Part shown: one piece after another, positions 1 to 7,592 of the stretch | How the letters are laid out: each line of letters begins with the position of its first letter | Position numbering within the stretch: position 1 is the stretch's first letter | Made by a program: the position numbers and the translations under genes | DNA from: JBCCSZ01 sp039821145 | Lineage (GTDB): Bacteria > Bacteroidota > Bacteroidia > Chitinophagales > Saprospiraceae | Assembly (NCBI GenBank): GCA_039821145.1 | Contig: JBCBOS010000021.1 | Coordinates: 102,023-166,022, forward strand | Length of the DNA: 64,000 bases | Direction of reading: 5' to 3' | Notes under the pieces: generated by a model | The model's input: the letters and a program-made list of their open reading frames with translations, nothing else | The model's database searches: none | What the model was told of the DNA's origin: nothing

Positions 1-1
1 G

Positions 2-904
2 TACAATCCGGCTTTTGCTGGCAGTCCGGGCTACATGTCTGCGCGAATGATTTACCGCAATCAGTGGTGGGCATTCGAGGGAGCGCCGACGACTCAGTCC
101 TTTACCATTCACTCGCCCGTCAGAGAGCGGGTGGGAGTGGGGCTGGCTGTGATGAACGACAAGGTTGGTTCCACTGGGACGACTTCCGTTTTTGGCAGCT
201 ACGCATACCACATCGATTTTGGCAAGGGACGCTTGGCCATCGGTTTGCAAGCCGGAGTCATCAACTGGCGGGCCGATTGGGATGATTTGAAGTTCAGAGA
301 TCCCAGAGGCTTGGACCAATCCTTCAATGAAAATCCAACCCGTTGGCTTCCCAACTTTGGTGCCGGCGTATTTTACTACGCACCGAAATACTACATTGGT
401 TTTTCCGTACCACATATGTTGGAAAGCGACCTCAATAAGACCGTCAACGAAAACGCCATCAAGTGGGCCAAATTGTACCGACACTTTTTCTTTACCACCG
501 GTGCAGCCATTCCCATCAGCGGCGACATGATGATCTTCAAGCCGTCGATCATGATCAAAAGCGTTGGATTGCTGAGCAGCTTCTCTACCGATCCCAGTGA
601 TCCCAATCGAGTGGGGGCTCCCGCAGAGTTCGACATCGATTTGTCCGTCTTGTTTTACGAGGCAGTGTGGTTTGGCATGTCGTTTCGATCTGCCTTTGCC
701 GCCAAGCAATTTGGGGGAACGAGTTCTTTCGACTCGGCGGATGTCTGGGCGGCATACTATTTGCACAATGGCTTACGCATCGGCTTGTCATATGACTACA
801 CCTTGACGCAATTGCAAGACTACGCCAAGGGTTCCTTCGAACTCATGCTCGGCTACGATATGACCTACGATGTGAAGAAGGTAACCACGCCGCGCTACTT
901 CTAA
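2..904 (+). CDS. PorP/SprF family type IX secretion system membrane protein (5' end outside window)
   Basis: The reading frame is open from base 2, so the gene begins upstream of the window. The first visible residues read YNPAFAGSPGYMSARMIYRN, the NPAxAG...R motif typical of the N-terminus of mature PorP/SprF proteins. The rest alternates short hydrophobic beta strands with glycine and aromatic residues, as in an outer-membrane barrel, and ends in an aromatic-rich strand (TPRYF). PorP/SprF proteins sit in the outer membrane of Bacteroidota and take part in type IX secretion or gliding; many are encoded next to their own large secreted partner. Here the upstream partner is not visible. The Met at base 35 is internal, not the true start. 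A hairpin follows at 963-988. Confidence 0.85.
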   Translation, partial: YNPAFAGSPGYMSARMIYRNQWWAFEGAPTTQSFTIHSPVRERVGVGLAVMNDKVGSTGTTSVFGSYAYHIDFGKGRLAIGLQAGVINWRADWDDLKFRDPRGLDQSFNENPTRWLPNFGAGVFYYAPKYYIGFSVPHMLESDLNKTVNENAIKWAKLYRHFFFTTGAAIPISGDMMIFKPSIMIKSVGLLSSFSTDPSDPNRVGAPAEFDIDLSVLFYEAVWFGMSFRSAFAAKQFGGTSSFDSADVWAAYYLHNGLRIGLSYDYTLTQLQDYAKGSFELMLGYDMTYDVKKVTTPRYF

Positions 905-962
905 AAGGCCAATCCAAAAGTGACTTAAAAGACAGCAATATACATATCCCATAGAGTTACGG

Positions 963-988
963 GGGTCCAATGATTTATCGTTGGACCC
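963..988 (+). terminator. Probable intrinsic terminator after the PorP/SprF gene
   Basis: The arms gggtccaa (963-970) and ttggaccc (981-988) pair perfectly, and the inner bases can extend the stem. Only three T follow directly, so the U-tract is weak. It lies 58 bases after the stop codon. Confidence 0.5.
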
Positions 989-1048
989 TTTGTCACATTT
1001 ATGACTTTCAGATAAGTAACTTCCATCATTTTATTCGATCTTTGAAGC

Positions 1049-2125
1049 ATGGCCGTTCGCAAGATCATACATGTAGATATGGACGCCTTTTATGCCTCCA
1101 TCGAACAGCGGGATCATCCCGAACTGAGGGGCAAGCCAGTGGCAGTGGGAGGAGGCAGCAAACGAGGAGTGGTGGCCTCTGCCAGTTATGAGGCCCGGCA
1201 ATTTGGGGTTCGTTCTGCCATGCCCAGCATAACGGCCGCTCGGCTGTGTCCTGGACTCATCTTTGCCAAGGTGCGCTTTGATGTGTACCGCTCGGTCTCC
1301 CAGCAGATTCGCGAGATTTTTTTGGACTACACTGATTTGGTAGAACCTCTTTCGTTGGACGAGGCGTATTTGGATGTGACAGAAAATAAAAAAGGGATTT
1401 GGTCTGCAGTTAAAATTGCACAGGAAATTCGGCAGCGCATTTTTGATACCACCCAACTGACAGCCTCTGCTGGTGTATCCATCAATAAATTTTTGGCCAA
1501 GGTAGCCTCCGACATCAACAAACCCAACGGCCTCAAACTCATCGGGCCGGAGGAGGCAGAAAGTTTTTTGGAGCAGCTGCCTGTGAAAAAATTTCATGGA
1601 GTTGGAAAGGTAACTGCAGAAAAGATGCAGCGGATGGGCATCTATACCGGTGGGGATTTGAAGAAGCTGGACGAGATAGAGATGGTTCGTCGGTTTGGGA
1701 AGGTGGGACGGCATTATTACAAGATTGTCCGAGCACAAGACAATCGGCCTGTCAATCCCAATCGGGTGCGGAAATCGATTGGAGGGGAACGCACCTTTGT
1801 CGATGATCTCAATACCTTCGAACAGATGTGGGAGCGCTTGGAGCCCATCGCAGCCCAGGTGTACAAGTACATGAAAAAGTCTGACAACTACGGCCGGACC
1901 TTGAGCCTGAAAATGAAGACGCCCGATTTTCAAATTGTCAGTCGCAGTCGAACCTTTGGCAGCGAATTGAGAGACGAGCAGCAGTTTATGAAAATGGCCC
2001 AGGAGATGTTGACGGAGCATTGGCAACAAGTGGGCGCGGTCCGATTGCTGGGGGTCTCTGTTTCCAACCTCAGCAAAGAAACAGAGGGCCACGGCATACA
2101 GTTGGAGCTAGACTTTGAGGAATAA
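1049..2125 (+). CDS. dinB: DNA polymerase IV (Y-family translesion polymerase)
   Basis: This 358-residue protein is a full-length DinB, which copies past damaged bases. The N-terminus IIHVDMDAFYASIEQRD carries the first metal-binding Asp (D10) and the F-Y steric-gate region. SLDEAYLDV holds the catalytic D104-E105 pair. A helix-hairpin-helix thumb region (FHGVGKVTAEKM) follows, then the little-finger domain (SIGGERTF). The C-terminus ends GIQLELDFEE, which fits the QLxLF-type beta-clamp-binding peptide. The gene is monocistronic and convergent with the next minus-strand operon. No LexA-type operator was recognised upstream. Confidence 0.96.
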   Translation: MAVRKIIHVDMDAFYASIEQRDHPELRGKPVAVGGGSKRGVVASASYEARQFGVRSAMPSITAARLCPGLIFAKVRFDVYRSVSQQIREIFLDYTDLVEPLSLDEAYLDVTENKKGIWSAVKIAQEIRQRIFDTTQLTASAGVSINKFLAKVASDINKPNGLKLIGPEEAESFLEQLPVKKFHGVGKVTAEKMQRMGIYTGGDLKKLDEIEMVRRFGKVGRHYYKIVRAQDNRPVNPNRVRKSIGGERTFVDDLNTFEQMWERLEPIAAQVYKYMKKSDNYGRTLSLKMKTPDFQIVSRSRTFGSELRDEQQFMKMAQEMLTEHWQQVGAVRLLGVSVSNLSKETEGHGIQLELDFEE

Positions 2126-2451
2126 AGGCGAGGCATTGTGTGGACAAACTTTTCATTTGATTGCAATACTCTCGATTTTTTGCCTACCTTTAGTTCAAGA
2201 GCTATGGCAACGATCTTGTCAATAAGACCACCTCTTTTTTCTTACCGAGAATAAATTACCAGTAGTACTTTCGACTCTTGCGCATGCGCTGTGCCTGAGA
2301 ATCCTTTTTGTGGCATTGTGCATGCTCGACCTGGCAGACTTGTGCATCTGGAAAAGCCACGTCAAATGACTTTTCCAGATTTCATAGATGTCAAACAAAT
2401 AGCTTTACAGTTGTGGAGGCCTGTGCTGCGCTTGTGGCATTGGGCCTTCTT
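2126..2451. other. Intergenic region between convergent genes, with a perfect inverted repeat
   Basis: No convincing gene lies between dinB and the convergent minus-strand operon. The one clear structure is the 11-bp perfect inverted repeat listed separately at 2346-2380. Plus-strand open frames here run into the antisense of the next gene and look like no known protein. Confidence 0.5.
2346..2380. repeat. Perfect 11-bp inverted repeat with 13-nt loop
   Basis: The arms atctggaaaag (2346-2356) and cttttccagat (2370-2380) pair perfectly. The position between convergent genes would suit a bidirectional terminator, but no T-run follows outside the stem on either strand. It could instead be a protein-binding palindrome. 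Confidence 0.5.
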
Positions 2452-3600
2452 TTATTGGCCCCCCAGTGGCAAGGCAATTCCGACATAGGGAGTAATGCTG
2501 CTGCCAAACTGCAGGGCTTGAGAAACGCCTACATCCAAGATGAGTTTGTTGAATGCCCAGCGTGCGCCAAAAGAGAACAAGATGAAGTTGTTGACGCTGA
2601 TCCAATTTTCCGTCATGAGGTACAATCGACTACTGACCCGTCGCATGCCCGAGATGGTCAGAAAATCTTGTGCGTTTGTGTCGCTGTCAAAAGTGGTCCG
2701 AGAATAGCTTACCGAGATGTTGCGGTCCTCGCTTCCGTAGGTCAGCGTGCCGTTGAGTCCACCAATGAACCTAGCCCCATCGCCGACAAGCACACCGGCA
2801 GCTCCCCCAATGGCCAATCGGAATTTTGAGTTTTTGATGGGAATGCCCCATTTGTTGGACATCCACAGGGGAGTGGAAGCACCTCGGAAAAAAAATAGTG
2901 GGAGGGTTCCAAAACTGATCGTCCAATTGTCTGTAGGGGCGAGGGAGATTTGGTTGAAAAGGATGTAGCCATTTTGCCAGTAGGTTTCTCCTTCCTTGAG
3001 GTTGAAAGCGGAGGGCGAAAAGAAATATCGGTTGGCTTGTGGATTGTCGTCCCAATATTCGTTGTTGACCAATCGGTCTTCTTTGATCGGTTCGATGGAC
3101 AGGATGTTGCTTGATTGGATGTCGATGATGCCCATGCGCTCCGTTTGCAGGCGGACGAGTTCTTGGGTTCGCTCCACAATGGCGCCGGTAAATCTGTTGC
3201 CATCGCGAGTTTTGACGACCCATTGCTGGCTGGTATCTACCGGCGAAATGCCTTGTGCGGATGATGGCTCAAAGCGAGGAGTGCTTTTCACGGCTGTCAT
3301 GGATTTGATGTTTTCGACCTTGAGGTTCATCTCGCCAAATCGCTTCGTTTGCAATCGCACAATGTCTTTGTTCTGCTCCAAGATGATGCCCGTAAATTGG
3401 TTGCCACTCAGGGTTTCTATCGTCCACTGTTGGCTGGTGTCCATCATTGCGGGATTTGCCTCCGTGCCAAGTTGGAGACTGTCCGTCTCTGTTTGGGCCA
3501 AGGCAGATGGAGAGAGCCAACAAATGGTCAGCAAGTAAATCAATGCCAAAAGGATGAACCTTCGTGGAATGGACAGGTGGAAATTGTTTTTGATGATCAT
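2452..3600 (-). CDS. Exported protein with two Sm-like repeats and an outer-membrane barrel-like C-terminus
   Basis: Function is unknown. The 382-residue protein starts with a hydrophobic signal segment (about residues 13-35). Two tandem copies of a ~45-residue unit follow: WTIETLSGNQFTGIILEQ... at ~58 and WVVKTRDGNRFTGAIVER... at ~125. The pattern is T-x-D/G-G-N-x-F-x-G-x-I, then V-x-L-x-T-x-x-x-G, then I-x-x-I, which resembles a small Sm/SH3-like barrel. From ~170 on, ANRYFFSPSAFNLKEGE begins a long beta-rich region seen in unclassified Bacteroidota outer-membrane proteins. It is the last gene of a minus-strand group, 4 bases after its paralogue, which has only one N-terminal repeat. The domain calls are inferred from pattern. 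Confidence 0.7.
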   Translation of the reverse strand: MIIKNNFHLSIPRRFILLALIYLLTICWLSPSALAQTETDSLQLGTEANPAMMDTSQQWTIETLSGNQFTGIILEQNKDIVRLQTKRFGEMNLKVENIKSMTAVKSTPRFEPSSAQGISPVDTSQQWVVKTRDGNRFTGAIVERTQELVRLQTERMGIIDIQSSNILSIEPIKEDRLVNNEYWDDNPQANRYFFSPSAFNLKEGETYWQNGYILFNQISLAPTDNWTISFGTLPLFFFRGASTPLWMSNKWGIPIKNSKFRLAIGGAAGVLVGDGARFIGGLNGTLTYGSEDRNISVSYSRTTFDSDTNAQDFLTISGMRRVSSRLYLMTENWISVNNFILFSFGARWAFNKLILDVGVSQALQFGSSITPYVGIALPLGGQ

Positions 3601-3604
3601 AGCA

Positions 3605-4498
3605 TTATCTTTTGAACAGACGAGTTTTATGTGAATGGAAGAGGATGGTCACACTGAGCAGGGGGATGAGGGGACCTCCTGAAAAAGCGAGGTTGGAGAC
3701 CAAGCCAAAGTCCAGGGCCACGGCCATGAAGTTGACCCTTCCTCCCAGGGAGACCAAGCGTGTATTGTCGGCAGCATAGTAGTTTTCTGTTACGAGGTGA
3801 AAGCCCTTGCTCAATCGGAGGTTGCTGGCAAACATCAGAATGGTGACCGCATCGTCCAGTGCGACAATGGAGCCTCTGCCCAGGCCAAAAGTAGCATTGT
3901 AGTTGGGACCACCAAAGGTCGCCTTGGCAAAAGCTGCCAACACCACGCTTTCTCCCAAGCCGATGACGCCCGCTCCCAACCCACCGATGGCCAGGCTAAA
4001 GTTTTTGGTGCGGAGGGGTAGGGTAACTTGTGGGGTAATCCAGAAAGGCGTGACAGAGCCACCCAAAAAAAGCGGTGACAGACCAATGCCCAGGGTAAAG
4101 TTGTCGGACAGCCCCATATTGAGTTGGTTGAACAAAACCATGGAGTTGTGAAACTGCCGTTCTCCCTTCTTCAACGAAAAGGCGCTGGGGCTCAAAAAGT
4201 AGCGATGGGCCATTCTGTTTTCCGACCAGATTTTTCCCCTTTTTACAAAAAAAGAATCTGCTTTTTCCACTCGTCGGATGAGATAGATCGGGATGCTGAC
4301 AACACCAAATTCTTCTGTCCAAAACTGAATTTTGCCATTGCTTCGGTCTGCGATGGTCCCTTGGTATCTGTTTCTGTCATCTGTCTGGATGATCCATATT
4401 TGGCTGCTGTCCGGTTCTTGGGCATGCACCATGTTTTTGCTGCCCAGGAATAGGAGTACCCAAAAAAGGAGGTACATCGTTTTGTTTGAAAGCATCAT
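3605..4498 (-). CDS. Paralogue of the downstream gene: one Sm-like repeat plus an outer-membrane barrel-like domain
   Basis: Function is unknown. The 297-residue protein has a signal peptide (MYLLFWVLLFLGSKNMVHAQ region), then one WIIQTDDRNRYQGTIADR... repeat, then HRYFLSPSAFSLKKGE and a beta-rich domain. Both halves align with the 382-residue neighbour, so the two genes arose by tandem duplication and the neighbour later gained (or this one lost) an N-terminal repeat. It lies 29 bases after the esterase-like gene, consistent with one transcript. The C-terminus ends in basic residues (HSHKTRLFKR), not the terminal aromatic common in barrels. Confidence 0.7.
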   Translation of the reverse strand: MMLSNKTMYLLFWVLLFLGSKNMVHAQEPDSSQIWIIQTDDRNRYQGTIADRSNGKIQFWTEEFGVVSIPIYLIRRVEKADSFFVKRGKIWSENRMAHRYFLSPSAFSLKKGERQFHNSMVLFNQLNMGLSDNFTLGIGLSPLFLGGSVTPFWITPQVTLPLRTKNFSLAIGGLGAGVIGLGESVVLAAFAKATFGGPNYNATFGLGRGSIVALDDAVTILMFASNLRLSKGFHLVTENYYAADNTRLVSLGGRVNFMAVALDFGLVSNLAFSGGPLIPLLSVTILFHSHKTRLFKR

Positions 4499-4527
4499 AG
4501 GTTACATCAATTGTTGTTCAATCCCCG

Positions 4528-6486
4528 TCATCGCTCTGGATCGGTTCGGAATGGGCTGGCTGGCAAGCCTTCTTTGTTGTACAAATTGGCTGTCGCCGGA
4601 TTGTTGGCCCAAGCATAACGGACAGCTGTGGGTTGCGCTACTTTGTCACTCCACACGACGATCTCATCTCCTTCGATGCGAGCTTCTGCCCACACATAGT
4701 CCCCCTCTGCGCTCGCAATGGCAAAGCCCTGGAGCTGATCCTCGCCTTCCCGAGCCATCAAGCCACCGCCAACGTGATCAAATGACAAGCGGATGCGATT
4801 GCCTTCTGTGCGCATGCTGCGATAGGTGGGGCCGGAGTATACCAAATTCTCTTCCCCATAGGCGACCTTTCTGGCTGCCAGACTCAGGCGCAATCCCACG
4901 TCCTGTTTGTTGCGAGGATGGATGTCGTCTGCATCCCCTATGTCAATGATGACGGCCTGTGCTGTAGCGGGCAACTGCAGTGCTTTGCTTTGCGACTCGC
5001 GCAAAACAGCCCAGCTGCTTTCGGAAGGCTGCTTGTCGGGCTTGGTGAAATTGGCCAGCTGGACAAACAAAAATGGAAAGTCTCCCGACTGCATTCGCTG
5101 GCGCCAATCAATGATCATGCTTTGAAATTGATCGGCGTAGGCAACGGCATCCTCTCCGCCCGCATTGGACTCACCCTGGTACCACAACGCACCCTTGATG
5201 GGAAAGCCGAGCCAAGGGTGGATCATCTTGTTGTAGATTCTGGTGGGCGTGTGGTGTTCCCCAGCGGTAAATGACAGAGATGCCTCGCTGATCTTGAATT
5301 TCCATTCACCGGCCAGCGGGATGCGGCGCTGACTGCTTTGCAAAAACAACTCTTCCGGCGCTCCGTAAATGCCACCACCTCCTCCGGTGTCCTCTACTCT
5401 GACGGCAATGACATTGCTGCCAGCCTGCAAGACGCCAGCAGGCACTTCGTAGACTCTGTCGACATTGTAGGAATTTTGCATGCCACCCACTTCCCGTCCA
5501 TTGATCCAGCAAATATCGGAATCGTCAATTTTTGCCAGGTGCAAAAAGGCTCCTTGTGCCGCCTCTTCGGGACTCAAGTCAAAGCTGTTTCGATACCAAG
5601 CGATGCCATCCACCCCCTCGAAGCCGCTGCCTTCCCACAGTCCGGGAGTGGTCAGCGAAATCCAATCCTCTGTTGGCGCATTGGGGTCTGCATAGGGGAC
5701 ACTTCCGTCTGGCAATTTTCCTTCGTCCTTTTGGGGAATGCTTCCAAATGTTTGCTGGAGCTTTTCGGTGATGCGCTCTAGTTGAGACTTTTCCTCTTCC
5801 CCGATGAGGAGGGCTGCTTCTGCACTGCTCGAATAACCGAGCGAGGCGGTGCTCATCCAGGCCTCGATGCGACTGCCCCCCCAGGAGGAATTGAGAAGGC
5901 CAATCGGGACATTGACCGACTTGCGCAGCTCGCGGGCAAAGAAGTAGCCCACAGCGGTGAAATCTCCCACCGTTTGCGTAGAACAAACTTTCCATTCGCC
6001 ATCGGGCAGTTCTGGGTCGGGCAGGAGAGAAGAGGTTCGGGCGACTTTGAAATGGCGGATTTTTGCATCATTGGCTTGGGTCATTTCCTGTTCGAAATTT
6101 TGGGAGTGAAACACCGACCATTCCATGTTGGACTGACCACTGCAGAGCCACACATCTCCCACGAAAACATCTTGAAAGAACAACTGCTGATCCTTCGAAG
6201 AAATGTCCAGGACAAAAGGGCCACCAGCGGGCATGGCGGGCAGGGAGACTTTCCATCGGCCGTCTTCCCCACATTGGGTGCGGCGTTGGTATCCTTTGAA
6301 TCTCACAGTCACCTCGGCACCAGCCGTCGCCCAGCCCCAGACAGGTATCTCTGCATCGCGTTGTATGACCATGTGATCGCTGAACAGCTGGGCGGCCCGC
6401 AGCGTATCTGTGGATTGTCCGGTAGAGTGCTGGCAGGCCAACAGTAGGAAGAAAGACAGGGGGATCAGAAGGAGCTGGTTTTTCAT
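4528..6486 (-). CDS. Sialate O-acetylesterase-like SGNH-hydrolase lipoprotein
   Basis: The 652-residue protein belongs to the sialic acid 9-O-acetylesterase / carbohydrate esterase family, which removes acetyl groups from sugars. I chose the ATG at 6486 because it gives MKNQLLLIPLSFFLLLACQ, a clean signal peptide with lipobox LLAC; the longer frame to 6555 adds 23 residues without signal character. GQSNMEW (~residue 115) is the nucleophile-serine block. A carbohydrate-binding-like insert lies between (~260-370), and WYQGESNAGG and the later ADDIHPRNKQ block carry the remaining catalytic elements. It is the first gene of the group with the two outer-membrane paralogues. Substrate cannot be read from sequence. 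Confidence 0.88.
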   Translation of the reverse strand: MKNQLLLIPLSFFLLLACQHSTGQSTDTLRAAQLFSDHMVIQRDAEIPVWGWATAGAEVTVRFKGYQRRTQCGEDGRWKVSLPAMPAGGPFVLDISSKDQQLFFQDVFVGDVWLCSGQSNMEWSVFHSQNFEQEMTQANDAKIRHFKVARTSSLLPDPELPDGEWKVCSTQTVGDFTAVGYFFARELRKSVNVPIGLLNSSWGGSRIEAWMSTASLGYSSSAEAALLIGEEEKSQLERITEKLQQTFGSIPQKDEGKLPDGSVPYADPNAPTEDWISLTTPGLWEGSGFEGVDGIAWYRNSFDLSPEEAAQGAFLHLAKIDDSDICWINGREVGGMQNSYNVDRVYEVPAGVLQAGSNVIAVRVEDTGGGGGIYGAPEELFLQSSQRRIPLAGEWKFKISEASLSFTAGEHHTPTRIYNKMIHPWLGFPIKGALWYQGESNAGGEDAVAYADQFQSMIIDWRQRMQSGDFPFLFVQLANFTKPDKQPSESSWAVLRESQSKALQLPATAQAVIIDIGDADDIHPRNKQDVGLRLSLAARKVAYGEENLVYSGPTYRSMRTEGNRIRLSFDHVGGGLMAREGEDQLQGFAIASAEGDYVWAEARIEGDEIVVWSDKVAQPTAVRYAWANNPATANLYNKEGLPASPFRTDPER

Positions 6487-6668
6487 GAGGTACTGTTTTA
6501 GATTCTTCAGCTGGTGGAGATCATTTTCCATCGCTTCAATGAGAAAAGATAACAAATCTGGCGTTGTCCCACGGCTTTCTTGATGCCAGAAATCAGATTG
6601 CTGGCTATTCCTTCCTCATTTTTTGATCCTAAGTTTTATCTTCAAGCCACAAAGCAAACCTATTTCTT

Positions 6669-7592
6669 ATGAATCGCAATACTTCCCCCGACCGCCGGGC
6701 CTTCATTCGCCAGAGCTTGATCGCCACCGTTGGTCTCCCATTTCTTCATTTTGCCTGCAACGACATGCCCCAGAAGAGCACCAATAGATATTTGGACAAC
6801 ATCGGATTGCAACTTTACACAGTTCGCAACCAAATGGCGGAAGATCCCCGTACGACCATTCAAAGCTTGCGCGAAATCGGTTACCAACAACTGGAATTGA
6901 TGGATGTCCAGTCGATGAAACAGGTCTTGCCTTTGGCTAAAGAGGCTGGTTTGGCCGTCAATGGTTCGTTCTTCAATTGGAATTTTTTGACGGGCAACTG
7001 GGCCATGATCGGCCAGGAGGCTCCACAAGCTTATTCTTTTGAGAATGTGGTAGAAGATGCCAAGGAGGCCGAGTTGTCTTACTTGGTGTTTGGGTATCTG
7101 ACCAAAGGGGAGAGGGGCACGATTGATGATTGGAAGCGCCTGATCGACTTGCTCAATGCGGCGGGGGAGAAGTGCCGTTCTGCGGGGCTGCAACTGGCTT
7201 ATCACAACCACTCTTTTGAATTTGGTTCTGTGGAAGGCAAAGTGCCTTTCGAGATGCTGGTCGAAGGACTGGACCCCGATTTGGTCAAATTTGAACTGGA
7301 CATTTTTTGGGCCAGCGTAGGAGGATACGATCCCTTGCAATTGATCAATCGACTGGGCAAGCGGATTCATCTGTTGCACCTCAAGGACAAGCAAAAAGAT
7401 GTTCCCGTGCTGTACGACGAGGCAGAAGTCCCTCAAGAGGCATTCAAAGAATTGGGCAATGGAGTGGTAGACATCGTGGCGTGCATGAAGGCAGCCGAAA
7501 AATTTGATGTGGCTCATTGCCATGTCGAGCAAGACCATTCGGCCGATCCTCTGAAGAGCGTTGCGCAAAGCATACAATGGTTGAATGCCTGA
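6669..7592 (+). CDS. Tat-exported sugar phosphate isomerase/epimerase-like lipoprotein (TIM barrel)
   Basis: The 307-residue protein has the xylose-isomerase-like TIM-barrel fold (IGLQLYTVRNQM; LAYHNHSFEF; KFELDIFWASVGG; IHLLHLKD; CHVEQDHS). The His, Glu and Asp metal ligands of the family are visible in these blocks. The N-terminus SPDRRAFIRQSLIATVGL is a twin-arginine signal, followed by a lipobox-like HFAC, so it should be folded in the cytoplasm, exported and lipid-anchored. Such proteins often accompany sugar catabolism, but no sugar-utilisation genes are adjacent. The 3' end overlaps the start of the histidine kinase. The true substrate is unknown. Confidence 0.85.
   Translation: MNRNTSPDRRAFIRQSLIATVGLPFLHFACNDMPQKSTNRYLDNIGLQLYTVRNQMAEDPRTTIQSLREIGYQQLELMDVQSMKQVLPLAKEAGLAVNGSFFNWNFLTGNWAMIGQEAPQAYSFENVVEDAKEAELSYLVFGYLTKGERGTIDDWKRLIDLLNAAGEKCRSAGLQLAYHNHSFEFGSVEGKVPFEMLVEGLDPDLVKFELDIFWASVGGYDPLQLINRLGKRIHLLHLKDKQKDVPVLYDEAEVPQEAFKELGNGVVDIVACMKAAEKFDVAHCHVEQDHSADPLKSVAQSIQWLNA

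Noticed and set aside
1031..2092. Minus-strand open frame of 353 codons
   Set aside because: It lies antisense to dinB, which has all Y-family motifs; the antisense product has no recognisable pattern.
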